DNA of 64,000 nt from Flammeovirgaceae bacterium. GTDB taxonomy: Bacteria > Bacteroidota > Bacteroidia > Cytophagales > Cyclobacteriaceae. The stretch is from NCBI GenBank assembly GCA_027487845.1, contig JAIYCV010000001.1:1-64000 (forward strand), in the 5' to 3' direction. A model generated the notes under the pieces. It did no database searches and was not told the DNA's origin. It was given only the letters and a program-made list of their open reading frames with translations. The position numbers and the translations under genes were made by a program. Of the stretch, positions 7,692 to 15,608 are shown in pieces (the first letter of the stretch is position 1; every line of letters starts with the position of its first letter).

Positions 7692-10094
7692 GTGAACGAA
7701 ACTAAATCTGTATCCATTGGCTTTTCTGAGAAGGAAATAGCAACTATCCTTTCTGATTATCGATTGGCTTGTGAAAGCAGAGAAGCCAGTTTGATAGGTC
7801 GCAAAGAGGTATTTATGGGTAAAGCAAAGTTTGGAATTTTTGGCGATGGAAAGGAAGTGGCTCAGATTACCATGGCCAAAGTTTTCCGTAACGGAGATTT
7901 TAGAGCGGGTTATTACCGCGACCAGACTTTTATGTTTGCTATTGGTGAATTGACATTGCAACAATACTTCGCCCAATTGTATGCGCATACAAGTGTGGAA
8001 GATGATCCTGCGTCCGCGGGCCGACTAATGAACGGCCATTATGCCACCCGAATGTTAGATGAAGAGGGAGCGTTTAAAAATCTGGCCCAATCTAAAAACA
8101 GCAGTGCTGATATTTCGCCTACTGCCGCACAGATGCCTCGTCTACTTGGCCTGGCATATGCATCGAAGCTGTTTCGAAACAACCCTCAACTGGGTCAATT
8201 TGAATCGTTGTCAGTTAATGGAAACGAAATCGCATTTGGCACGATCGGCAACGCGTCTACATCTGAGGGCTTGTTCTTTGAAACGATGAATGCAGCTGGC
8301 GTGCTGCAAGTGCCGATGTTTGTTTCTGTTTGGGACGATGATTATGGTATCTCTGTTCCAAAAGAATTCCACACTACGAAAGGAAGTATTTCAAAAGCGT
8401 TGGCCGGATTGAAAAGATCTATAACTGAAAAAGGGTTTGAGATTTTTGTAGTAAAAGGGTGGGATTACAAAGAACTTTGTGACTCTTACGCGGTGGCAGA
8501 AAGAATATGCAGAGATGAACACGTGCCCGTATTGTTCCATGTCGTTGAAGTAACACAGCCGCAGGGGCATTCTACTTCTGGTTCGCACGAAAGATACAAA
8601 ACAAAAGAACGACTTCAATGGGAGAGTGAATTTGATTGCAATAGAAAAATGCGGGAGTGGATGCTGAACGAAGGCATCAGCTCGGTAGACGAATTGGATG
8701 AGCTAGAAAAAGAAGCCAAAGCTACCGCTAAAGCAGCAAAGGAAGCTGCGTGGCGAGTGTTCAATGAAGATATTCAGGCAGATCAACGGATGTTGGTATC
8801 GATCTTTCATGAATTGATACCTGCTGTGCCTTTAATTGCATCAATAGAAGACACCTTAGAAAAAACGCTCAATCCACTAAGAATGGATTCGATTAAAGCG
8901 GCCAAGAAAGCGATCCGTTTTTTGAAAGAAGATAATTCCCCCGCCAAGGAAAAACTTGTTAGCTGGATAAAAAGAACTGAAGTGGAGAACTACGATCGGT
9001 TTAGTTCGCATTTGTATAGCCAATCCAGGTGGTCTGCTATAAAAGTCGAACAAATAAAACCCTCCTATTCAGCCAATTCATTCTTAGTAGATGGGCGTGA
9101 AGTTTTAAAAGCCTGCTTTGATGCGGCCTTGCTGCGCGACCCGCTGGCTTTTGCGTTGGGTGAAGATGTGGGAAAGATAGGAGATGTCAATCAAGGTTTT
9201 GCAGGTCTGCAAGAAAAATATGGCGAGTTGCGAGTTACTGACACAGGCATTCGCGAATGTACTATTGTTGGACAAGGCATTGGAGCAGCGTTAAGAGGGT
9301 TGCGGCCAATAGCTGAAATCCAATACTTAGATTACCTGTTGTATGCGCTTCAGATTTTGTCAGACGATTTAGCGAATCTCCAATATCGAACGAAAGGAGG
9401 CCAAAAGGCACCATTGATCATCCGCACGAGAGGCCACCGCTTAGAGGGAGTTTGGCACGCTGGCTCACCTATGGGTATGATTCTCCATAGCTTGCGTGGA
9501 ATATTTGTCCTCGTACCTCGCGATATGACTCAGGCGGCAGGGTTTTACAATACAATGCTACAGTCAGATGATGCTGCCCTGATTATTGAGTGTTTGAACG
9601 GTTATCGATTAAAAGAAAAACTGCCCGACAATATTGGAGAATTTACGGTGCCACTAGGTATACCCGAGATGCTGAGAGAAGGTTCAGACGTAACAGTGGT
9701 TACCTATGGCTCGATGTGTAGAATTGTGATGGAAGCTGCTGAAGAATTAGAAAAGATGGGAGTATCGTGTGAAGTGATTGATGTTCAAACCTTGCTACCT
9801 TTTGACATTTATGAACTTATTGTCGAGTCCTTAAAAAAGACCAATAGGATTGTATTTGCAGATGAAGATGTGCCAGGTGGAGCTACCGCATTTATGTTGC
9901 AAAAAGTGTTGGAGGAGCAAAATGGCTATCAATATTTAGATGCTAAGCCAGTAACCATTACCGCCAAAGAGCATCGCCCTGCATATGGATCAGATGGAGA
10001 TTATTTCTCTAAACCCAATGCTGAGGAAGTGTTCGATAAGATATATCATTTAATGCATCTGTCAGATGCTAAAAAATATCCTGAACTGTACTAG
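7692..10094 (+). CDS. 2-oxoacid dehydrogenase E1, fused alpha and beta subunits
   Basis: Thiamine-diphosphate enzyme that decarboxylates a 2-oxoacid, probably a branched-chain one, and passes the acyl group to a lipoyl E2. Residues up to about 430 are the alpha part (FGTIGNASTSEGLFFETMNA covers the ThDP-Mg region). The C-terminal about 330 residues are the beta part (FALGEDVGKIGDVNQGFAGL, GIGAALRGLRPIAEIQY, then ADEDVPGG). The fusion is common in Bacteroidota. No E2 or E3 gene is next to it. The frame is open to TTG 7671, which lies in the promoter -7 box, so GTG 7692 is chosen (800 aa). The stop overlaps the stop of the convergent gene in a shared CTAG. Confidence 0.82.
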   Translation: MNETKSVSIGFSEKEIATILSDYRLACESREASLIGRKEVFMGKAKFGIFGDGKEVAQITMAKVFRNGDFRAGYYRDQTFMFAIGELTLQQYFAQLYAHTSVEDDPASAGRLMNGHYATRMLDEEGAFKNLAQSKNSSADISPTAAQMPRLLGLAYASKLFRNNPQLGQFESLSVNGNEIAFGTIGNASTSEGLFFETMNAAGVLQVPMFVSVWDDDYGISVPKEFHTTKGSISKALAGLKRSITEKGFEIFVVKGWDYKELCDSYAVAERICRDEHVPVLFHVVEVTQPQGHSTSGSHERYKTKERLQWESEFDCNRKMREWMLNEGISSVDELDELEKEAKATAKAAKEAAWRVFNEDIQADQRMLVSIFHELIPAVPLIASIEDTLEKTLNPLRMDSIKAAKKAIRFLKEDNSPAKEKLVSWIKRTEVENYDRFSSHLYSQSRWSAIKVEQIKPSYSANSFLVDGREVLKACFDAALLRDPLAFALGEDVGKIGDVNQGFAGLQEKYGELRVTDTGIRECTIVGQGIGAALRGLRPIAEIQYLDYLLYALQILSDDLANLQYRTKGGQKAPLIIRTRGHRLEGVWHAGSPMGMILHSLRGIFVLVPRDMTQAAGFYNTMLQSDDAALIIECLNGYRLKEKLPDNIGEFTVPLGIPEMLREGSDVTVVTYGSMCRIVMEAAEELEKMGVSCEVIDVQTLLPFDIYELIVESLKKTNRIVFADEDVPGGATAFMLQKVLEEQNGYQYLDAKPVTITAKEHRPAYGSDGDYFSKPNAEEVFDKIYHLMHLSDAKKYPELY

Positions 10095-10873
10095 TTACAA
10101 GTAATCGATTGGATGGTAAATTCTGGCGATTCTAGTTCGTTGCTTTTATTCAAGCTTCGGTCGGTAATTCTGATTTTTAGCTTCAGTGTTTTTATGCTGA
10201 ATATGAGTTTGTAGCCAAGCCCCACCAAATTATAGGTCAGAACGCCTTCTAAAGGCGATTTAACAGTCATGTCATTTGATAAAATTGGAAACCTACCATT
10301 GTACTCCGCAGGCACACAATTTGGATAAGACAGAAATTTATTCCAGTCAAATTTTGTAAATGAACCATCAAAGTTTTTCGTAAGAAAGTCAACCTGAATA
10401 TTATAATGTGTTGGGTTATAAATCCTATAAAGAGTGTCTAGCACCTTCGGACTGGTCGTATTGCCATCTGTTATCACTTCCCACTTAGTGCAACTAAACG
10501 GAGGCACAAAACTAGGGAGGGTATCGTAAAGCGGATTCAATCTTTTATCTTGGTAATTTAACATGGAGGTCTTTAAATACTTTGTTAGTTTGACTAAACT
10601 ACCATTTGGTTGTTTTTGAAAGTAGAATTTCTCATTAAAAGGCGCTTCAGAATCATCTGGATTAGAAGCACTTAACCCTAGGTCTCCATCGCCATCCCTG
10701 AACTTCAGTGAAAGTACGAGCGTATCGGCATCGCCTTCATTTTTCGAATCGCGAAAGCAAAAAGAAGAGAATTCGATAGATGGAGTAACGGAATAGACTG
10801 GCGCTTTGTCAAAGCAGGAGGTTGCAAAAAAACTTGCCAGTATCGGTAACAGTGCACACCATTTAAGTCTCAT
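10091..10873 (-). CDS. hypothetical lipoprotein
   Basis: From ATG 10873 the 260-residue protein starts MRLKWCALLPILASFFATSC, a lipoprotein signal with the lipid Cys at residue 20. The mature part contains the phrase FRDGDGDLGLS, frequent in Bacteroidota outer-surface lipoproteins, and seems all-beta. No catalytic motif is visible and no function is assigned. A longer frame back to 10948 would remove the signal peptide from the N-terminus and overlap the divergent gene, so the internal ATG is preferred. Confidence 0.65.
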   Translation of the reverse strand: MRLKWCALLPILASFFATSCFDKAPVYSVTPSIEFSSFCFRDSKNEGDADTLVLSLKFRDGDGDLGLSASNPDDSEAPFNEKFYFQKQPNGSLVKLTKYLKTSMLNYQDKRLNPLYDTLPSFVPPFSCTKWEVITDGNTTSPKVLDTLYRIYNPTHYNIQVDFLTKNFDGSFTKFDWNKFLSYPNCVPAEYNGRFPILSNDMTVKSPLEGVLTYNLVGLGYKLIFSIKTLKLKIRITDRSLNKSNELESPEFTIQSITCN

Positions 10874-10910
10874 TTGCCTAACTTTATCGTTCGGAAAGTT
10901 ACTCAACACA

Positions 10911-11897
10911 TTGGATAGAATAACCTGGTTTAAAGAAAATTTGTACAAAGTAAACGCTAAAAACTTTGATACTATTGCGTTGGCACTTTTTAAAATTCAA
11001 GCAGAACAAAATGCCGTTTATCGCAGCTACCTCCTGCAAAAAAGAGTTTCGGCAAGTTCGATAGATAAAATAGACGCTATTCCTTTCCTTCCGATCTCGT
11101 TTTTTAAATCGCACGCCATAAAAACAGGCGAATGGGAGCCTGAAACGGTCTTTTCCAGCAGTGGTACAACCGGAGCAGCAACCAGCCAACATTTAGTAAA
11201 GGATCTTTCTTTCTACTTAAACCACGCGGAGGCTATTTTTAAAAGCTATTACGGAGAGCTCGATCAGTATCATTTTCTTGCGTTGCTTCCATCTTATATT
11301 GAGCGGGGAGGCTCCTCTTTGGTGGCAATGGCCGATCACTTTATCAAAAAGAGTAGGTCGCCCCATTCTGGCTTTTACCTTCACAATTACTCGGATCTGG
11401 TGGATACTATTAACAAACTGAAAAATGATAGCAAAAGGGTGATTTTGATGGGTGTAACATTTGCGTTGCTCGAATTAGCCGAAAACTACCCTGTGGATCT
11501 AAAAAATTGTGTTGTAATGGAAACTGGAGGAATGAAGGGGCGGAGAAAGGAAATCACTCGGGGAGAACTACATTCCATTTTAAAAAACCAGCTAAACATT
11601 GAAAAAGTAGCTTCAGAATATGGAATGACAGAACTTTTGTCTCAAGCTTATGCCGATGCTGATGGTTACTACACTGCGCCATCAAGTATGAAGATGTTGA
11701 TCAGAAACGTGTATGATCCTTACCAGCTAGAGGAAATTGGAAGAATAGGCGTGATTAAAGTTATTGATTTAGCGAACATTGATACCTGTGCTTTTATTGA
11801 GACACAAGACTTGGGGAGATTAAATAAGAATGCCAGTTTTGAGGTGCTAGGCCGGCTTGATAATAGCGAAAGCAGGGGATGTAACCTGATGATGTAA
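10911..11897 (+). CDS. LuxE-like acyl-protein synthetase / acyltransferase
   Basis: The protein resembles the LuxE family, an ATP-dependent acyl-activating enzyme related to adenylate-forming ligases. The signature is VFSSSGTTGAATSQHLV, the nucleotide-binding loop. Further family-like segments are VVMETGGMKGRRKEITRGEL and ASEYGMTELLSQAYA. In luminous bacteria LuxE activates fatty acids, but no other lux genes are present; Bacteroidota members usually stand alone and their substrate is unknown. No ATG is available near the N-terminus. TTG 10911 gives 328 residues, the usual length, and leaves 37 bp to the divergent gene; this start is inferred. Confidence 0.7.
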   Translation: MDRITWFKENLYKVNAKNFDTIALALFKIQAEQNAVYRSYLLQKRVSASSIDKIDAIPFLPISFFKSHAIKTGEWEPETVFSSSGTTGAATSQHLVKDLSFYLNHAEAIFKSYYGELDQYHFLALLPSYIERGGSSLVAMADHFIKKSRSPHSGFYLHNYSDLVDTINKLKNDSKRVILMGVTFALLELAENYPVDLKNCVVMETGGMKGRRKEITRGELHSILKNQLNIEKVASEYGMTELLSQAYADADGYYTAPSSMKMLIRNVYDPYQLEEIGRIGVIKVIDLANIDTCAFIETQDLGRLNKNASFEVLGRLDNSESRGCNLMM

Positions 11898-11916
11898 GAA
11901 TTCTTTGTTGTTTACA

Positions 11917-11947
11917 TTTGTTGACTATTGAAAGATTGATAAATTTG
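11917..11947 (+). promoter_or_regulatory. promoter of the 40-residue lipoprotein gene
   Basis: TTTG at 11917-11920, 19 bp spacer, TAAATTTG at 11940-11947; the ATG follows 20 bp later. Very good match to the Bacteroidota -33/-7 pattern. Confidence 0.65.
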
Positions 11948-11967
11948 TTAATTATAAAACCACTCAT

Positions 11968-12090
11968 ATGAAAAAAGTTTTGTTATTCGTTGTGTTAGTT
12001 GCCTTTATTTCCGCTTGCAGTAGTGCTTATACATGCCCAACTTACAGCAAAAAAGAAGTAAAAAAGACGGAATCTCTTAAGAGAATTTAG
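11968..12090 (+). CDS. small lipoprotein, 40 aa
   Basis: A short gene with the start MKKVLLFVVLVAFISAC, a full lipoprotein signal with the lipid Cys at residue 17. The mature part is only 24 residues and contains YTCPTYSKKEVKK. Small lipoproteins with a Tyr-Thr-Cys-Pro-Thr-Tyr core occur in Bacteroidota, to my knowledge without known function. A strong own promoter lies just upstream, which supports a real gene. The stop is 2 bp from the stop of the convergent response regulator gene. Confidence 0.7.
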   Translation: MKKVLLFVVLVAFISACSSAYTCPTYSKKEVKKTESLKRI

Positions 12091-12092
12091 GG

Positions 12093-13253
12093 TCAAAGGT
12101 ATTTTTCAACATCTTCGGGTTCTATTGTAGATTCGCTCATAATTACGAGGCGCTCTATTACATTTCTTAGTTCACGGATATTGCCTGTCCAATTGTATTT
12201 TTGAAGCTTTTGTAGGGCTTTATCTGTAATGTATTTCTTTTTGTTGCCCTGATTTTCGGCAATGTCGTTAAGAAATTTTTCAACCAGATTGGGAATATCC
12301 TCCGGCCGGTCGTTCAATGAAGGAACTTTTATAACAATTACTGAAAGGCGATGGTAGAGGTCTTCGCGAAATCGATTTTCTGAAATTTCTTTTTTTAAGT
12401 CTTTATTGGTTGCTGCCAAAACCCGAACATTTACTTGAAGATCTTTATCGCCACCAACGCGGCTCACGCGATTTTCCTGCAACGCACGCAATACTTTGGC
12501 TTGGGCACTCAAACTCATATCGCCAATTTCATCTAAAAAGAGAGTGCCTCCGTTTGCCTGCTCAAATTTGCCGAGTCGCTGTTTAATGGCCGAAGTGAAG
12601 GCTCCTTTCTCATGCCCAAAAAGCTCGCTTTCAATCAGCTCTGATGGTATGGCCGCACAATTGACCTCCACAAAAGCTTCAATAGACCGATTACTTTTGT
12701 CATGTAACCACCTGGCCACCAATTCTTTTCCTGATCCATTTGGACCAGTTATCAAAACGCGCGCATCGGTTGGCGCAACTTTTTCAATCATTTCCTTTAT
12801 CTCACTAAGTGCTTTTGATTGACCTACCATTTCAAACTTTTGGGAGACTTTCTTTTTTAAAAGTCTAGTTTCCTTTACTAATAGATCGGACTTCAATGCA
12901 TTTCTTAGGGTGATAAGAAGACGATTTAAATCAGGTGGTTTTTGAAGAAAATCAAATGCACCAATCTTGGTGGCTTGCACGGCCATTTCAATTGATCCAT
13001 GAGCGGAGAGCATAATAAAGGTCGTGTTTATTTCCTTTTCTCTTGCCTTCTTCAACACTTCCATGCCGTCCATTTTGGGCATTTTTATGTCGCAAAAAGC
13101 CAAATCGAAATGTTCGGATTCCAGTTTTGACAATCCTTCAAGCCCGTCCTTTGCTTCGTCTACTTCCAGATTGAGCTCTTTTTGATCGTTCAAAATGTCT
13201 TTCAAAACCGCTCTTATGCTGGGTTCGTCCTCAATAATCAATACTTTTGGCAT
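12093..13253 (-). CDS. sigma-54-dependent response regulator lacking a DNA-binding domain
   Basis: The N-terminal receiver domain has the phospho-acceptor Asp55 (LAFCDIKMPKMDG) and the conserved Lys105 (DFLQKPPD). It is followed by an AAA+ domain with Walker A ITGPNGSGKE, the sigma-54 contact loop GAFTSA and Walker B GGTLFLDEIGD. The protein ends at residue 386 directly after the AAA+ lid (MSESTIEPEDVEKYL), without the Fis-type HTH that NtrC-family regulators normally carry. It would therefore act on RpoN without specific DNA binding, or through a partner. No histidine kinase gene is adjacent. Confidence 0.88.
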   Translation of the reverse strand: MPKVLIIEDEPSIRAVLKDILNDQKELNLEVDEAKDGLEGLSKLESEHFDLAFCDIKMPKMDGMEVLKKAREKEINTTFIMLSAHGSIEMAVQATKIGAFDFLQKPPDLNRLLITLRNALKSDLLVKETRLLKKKVSQKFEMVGQSKALSEIKEMIEKVAPTDARVLITGPNGSGKELVARWLHDKSNRSIEAFVEVNCAAIPSELIESELFGHEKGAFTSAIKQRLGKFEQANGGTLFLDEIGDMSLSAQAKVLRALQENRVSRVGGDKDLQVNVRVLAATNKDLKKEISENRFREDLYHRLSVIVIKVPSLNDRPEDIPNLVEKFLNDIAENQGNKKKYITDKALQKLQKYNWTGNIRELRNVIERLVIMSESTIEPEDVEKYL

Positions 13254-13335
13254 GGTTGGAATGGGGATTTTTTGATTTCGGATAGGTAAGAATTTAATCT
13301 TGACGCTAAAATCATACTTCTAAAATAATTAAAAA

Positions 13336-13713
13336 ATGCAAGCCTGTAAGCCGGGTTCTGTGGACTCTTATCATTTATCTGGATGTCGCTTCGCAACGAC
13401 ATTCTAGCAGCCTACCCGCCCTGATACCCGATTGAACGGATAAAAACGAGCCGTTTATTTTATCAGAGCCTATTTGGCCTTACAACTCGTAAGGTTTGCC
13501 ATGCCCTCCATGTCACCATGCAGGCGGTGGGCTTTTACCCCACCTTTTCACCTTTTCCCAAAGCGAGCAACTCGGTTCGGGTAGTTTTTTTTCTGTGGCA
13601 CTTTCTGTTGCTAGCGTTGCCGCCAGCACCTTCTTGTTAAGAAGTACGATGCTCTATGTTGCCCGGACTTTCCTCCCTAGCAAACGAGTGCTAGAGCGAT
13701 AAGACAGCTTGCA
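13336..13713 (-). ncRNA. rnpB: RNase P RNA, bacterial class A
   Basis: The catalytic RNA that matures tRNA 5' ends. Read on the minus strand it begins near GCAAGCTGTCTTATCGCTC and contains the universal GAGGAAAGTCCGGGC core (complement near 13663-13678). It ends with the matching 3' piece ACAGAACCCGGCTTACAGG near 13340-13360. The terminal sequences pair as in P1/P4 of class A. Ends are given to within a few bases. No protein reading across it is credible. Confidence 0.9.
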
Positions 13714-13810
13714 TTTATGTAAATTTAAGATTCAAGAATCCAAATTCAAAATTACTTTTTGAGGCCAATACGCTCCTTTCAATTTTGAATTTTTAACTTT
13801 AAATCTTGAA

Positions 13811-14284
13811 TTAATGATGGTGATGCCCTTCTGGGCCATGAACATGCCCGTGTTCAATTTCTTCGGCTGTTGCTTCCCTAACGTCCATTATTTCCACGTC
13901 AAAGTTTAGATGCACATCTGCCAATGGGTGGTTTCCATCTACGGTTACTTCATTTAGGCCGACATGGGTAATGGTAACGGTTTGGCCATTGTCGGTCTGG
14001 AATTGCATCCCCACTTCAACAGGTTGCGCACCAAACGCACTTCTAGGTACTTTTTGAATCATTTCGGCTTCTTTCGTGCCATAACCCTTTTCAGGGGATA
14101 CCTTAATATCAAACTTATCGCCCTTCACTTTTCCTTCCAGTCCTTCTTCCATTCCAGGAATAAGGTTTCCAATGCCGTGGATGTAGTGCAGCGCTTCTCT
14201 TCCTTTACTTGTATCTAAAATTTCACCTTCGTTATTGGTGAGCGTGTAGTGAATGGACGCCACTTTGTGTTTAGCAATCTGCAT
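13811..14284 (-). CDS. slyD: FKBP-type peptidyl-prolyl isomerase, SlyD-like
   Basis: Catalyses cis-trans isomerisation of X-Pro bonds and acts as a folding helper. The 157-residue protein has the FKBP halves split by an insert-in-flap domain: YTLTNNEGEILDTSKGREAL, IPGMEEGLEGKVKGD and SPEKGYGTKEAEMIQKVPRS. It ends in HVHGPEGHHHH, a short His-rich tail similar to the metal-binding tail of SlyD. No signal peptide is present, so it is cytoplasmic. A TACTTTTG -7 box lies 41-48 bp upstream. Confidence 0.88.
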   Translation of the reverse strand: MQIAKHKVASIHYTLTNNEGEILDTSKGREALHYIHGIGNLIPGMEEGLEGKVKGDKFDIKVSPEKGYGTKEAEMIQKVPRSAFGAQPVEVGMQFQTDNGQTVTITHVGLNEVTVDGNHPLADVHLNFDVEIMDVREATAEEIEHGHVHGPEGHHHH

Positions 14285-14324
14285 AGTGTTGATTTATTTT
14301 TAAGCTGATAGATTGATTGAGGGA

Positions 14325-14332
14325 CAAAAGTA
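14325..14332 (-). promoter_or_regulatory. -7 box of the slyD-like gene
   Basis: Reads TACTTTTG on the minus strand, matching TAnnTTTG; a TTG is found 22 bp further upstream, slightly longer than the usual spacer. Confidence 0.4.
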
Positions 14333-14408
14333 ACAAGGCTACTTTTAGATTTATCAATTATTGAATTGTTAATTTTCAATTGTTTCCACATATTTGCACC
14401 CCATTTAA

Positions 14409-14490
14409 GCCTAAGTGGCGGAACTGGTAGACGCGCACGACTCAAAATCGTGTATCTTCGGATGTGCCGGTTCGATTCCGGCCTTGGGTA
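14409..14490 (+). tRNA. tRNA-Leu (anticodon CAA)
   Basis: The acceptor stem is GCCTAAG paired with CTTGGGT with two wobbles. The anticodon stem CACGA/TCGTG encloses the loop CTCAAAA, so the anticodon is CAA, for codon UUG. There is a long variable region as expected for leucine, and a T-arm with GGTTCGATTCC. No CCA is encoded. A terminator follows after 7 bp. Confidence 0.95.
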
Positions 14491-14496
14491 CAAGAG

Positions 14497-14525
14497 AAGC
14501 CAGCAATATATTGCTGGCTTTTTGT
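14497..14525 (+). terminator. terminator of tRNA-Leu
   Basis: AGCCAGCAA / TTGCTGGCT form a perfect 9-bp stem with a very short AT loop, followed by TTTTTG. It is placed directly after the tRNA. Confidence 0.85.
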
Positions 14526-15608
14526 TTACCTTATTGTTTTGGCAGGTTCTAAAAAATCAATATCAATATTTAGCGGATAGCGCATCAGATAGTCGAGTGC
14601 CTCTTGCACGGTCATATTTTCAAAAAGAACTTTATAAATGTTTTCAGTAATAAGTGCTCTTACCTTATAGAAATCGGCACATTTTTTTACGATCTGAACT
14701 GTATTTACGCCTTCTGCAACTTCCTCCATATCTTCCAAAATGGAAGCCAGAATCTCTCCCTTGGCCAACCGGTTACCTACGGTAAAATTCCGACTCGTGC
14801 TACTGTTGCACGTGGCCACCAAATCTCCTATTCCTGCCAGGCCTAAAAATGCACTTGTATTGCCGCCTAGTGCTTTGCCTAAATAAACCATTTCTACCGC
14901 ACCGCGGCTAATCAAAAGCCCTTTGGCATTTTCGCCATAGCCAAGCCCGCTTAACGCTCCCGAAGCAATGGCAATAATATTTTTTAAAACGCCCGCCAGT
15001 TCAACGCCAATTAAATCGTGGTTTCCATACACTTGAAATCGATCATTTCTTAAAAGGCGTTTCCCTGTTTGGATAACCTCATTAAAAGGGCTTGCGATAA
15101 CTGTTGCAGCAGGTTGATGTTGTGCCAGTTCCTTCGCTAAATTTGGTCCGGCTAAACAGCCGATGCGAACTACTACACTTTCTTCGCGAATCACTTCACT
15201 CATCGTCTTGACTTGTTTCCGGCTCAGCGTTCTAACCGATTGGATGGTTTTTCCTTTAGGCAGGCTTACATCAAACCCTTTGGTGCCATGAATTAAAATA
15301 TGGTAGGGATGGAGATAAGGGGAGAGCTCTTTCATCATCGCTCTAAAGTTGGAAGAGGGTACAATCGGAAAAATAATATCGCAATGACTTGCTATCTGAC
15401 TTAGATTATTGGTAGCAACAATATTAGGATGCATTTGCTGGCCAAGATGTACGCGATTCTCTGTAATAGTTCTTACCACCTCTTCGTTGCGCGCATAGAG
15501 TAAAACGCTGCCCTGTTGTGCTAACATATTGGCAATGATAGAACCAAAGTTACCTGCCCCGATTACTCCTATTGGCTTGTCAGATGAATTTTTCAAGTTC
15601 GTAACCAA
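14526..15608 (-). CDS. gpsA: glycerol-3-phosphate dehydrogenase [NAD(P)+]
   Basis: Makes sn-glycerol 3-phosphate from dihydroxyacetone phosphate, the backbone for phospholipids. The 360-residue protein has the nucleotide-binding start IGVIGAGNFGS and the catalytic-lysine region VELAGVLKNIIAIASGALSGLGYGENAKGLL. LAGIGDLVATCNSSTSRN is the substrate-binding signature. The first 28 codons overlap the end of the upstream acyltransferase gene in another frame, so translation of the two is probably coupled: one makes glycerol 3-phosphate, the other would use it or its acylated form. Confidence 0.93.
   Translation of the reverse strand: MVTNLKNSSDKPIGVIGAGNFGSIIANMLAQQGSVLLYARNEEVVRTITENRVHLGQQMHPNIVATNNLSQIASHCDIIFPIVPSSNFRAMMKELSPYLHPYHILIHGTKGFDVSLPKGKTIQSVRTLSRKQVKTMSEVIREESVVVRIGCLAGPNLAKELAQHQPAATVIASPFNEVIQTGKRLLRNDRFQVYGNHDLIGVELAGVLKNIIAIASGALSGLGYGENAKGLLISRGAVEMVYLGKALGGNTSAFLGLAGIGDLVATCNSSTSRNFTVGNRLAKGEILASILEDMEEVAEGVNTVQIVKKCADFYKVRALITENIYKVLFENMTVQEALDYLMRYPLNIDIDFLEPAKTIR

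Noticed and set aside
10911-11897. Part of a bioluminescence (lux) operon
   Set aside because: Only the LuxE-like protein is present; no luxCDAB relatives nearby.
13496-13702. ORF inside the RNase P RNA gene
   Set aside because: It overlaps the conserved RNA core and has no protein-like features.
14215-14493. ORF across tRNA-Leu on the minus strand
   Set aside because: It reads through the tRNA and the slyD-like start region; a shadow frame.
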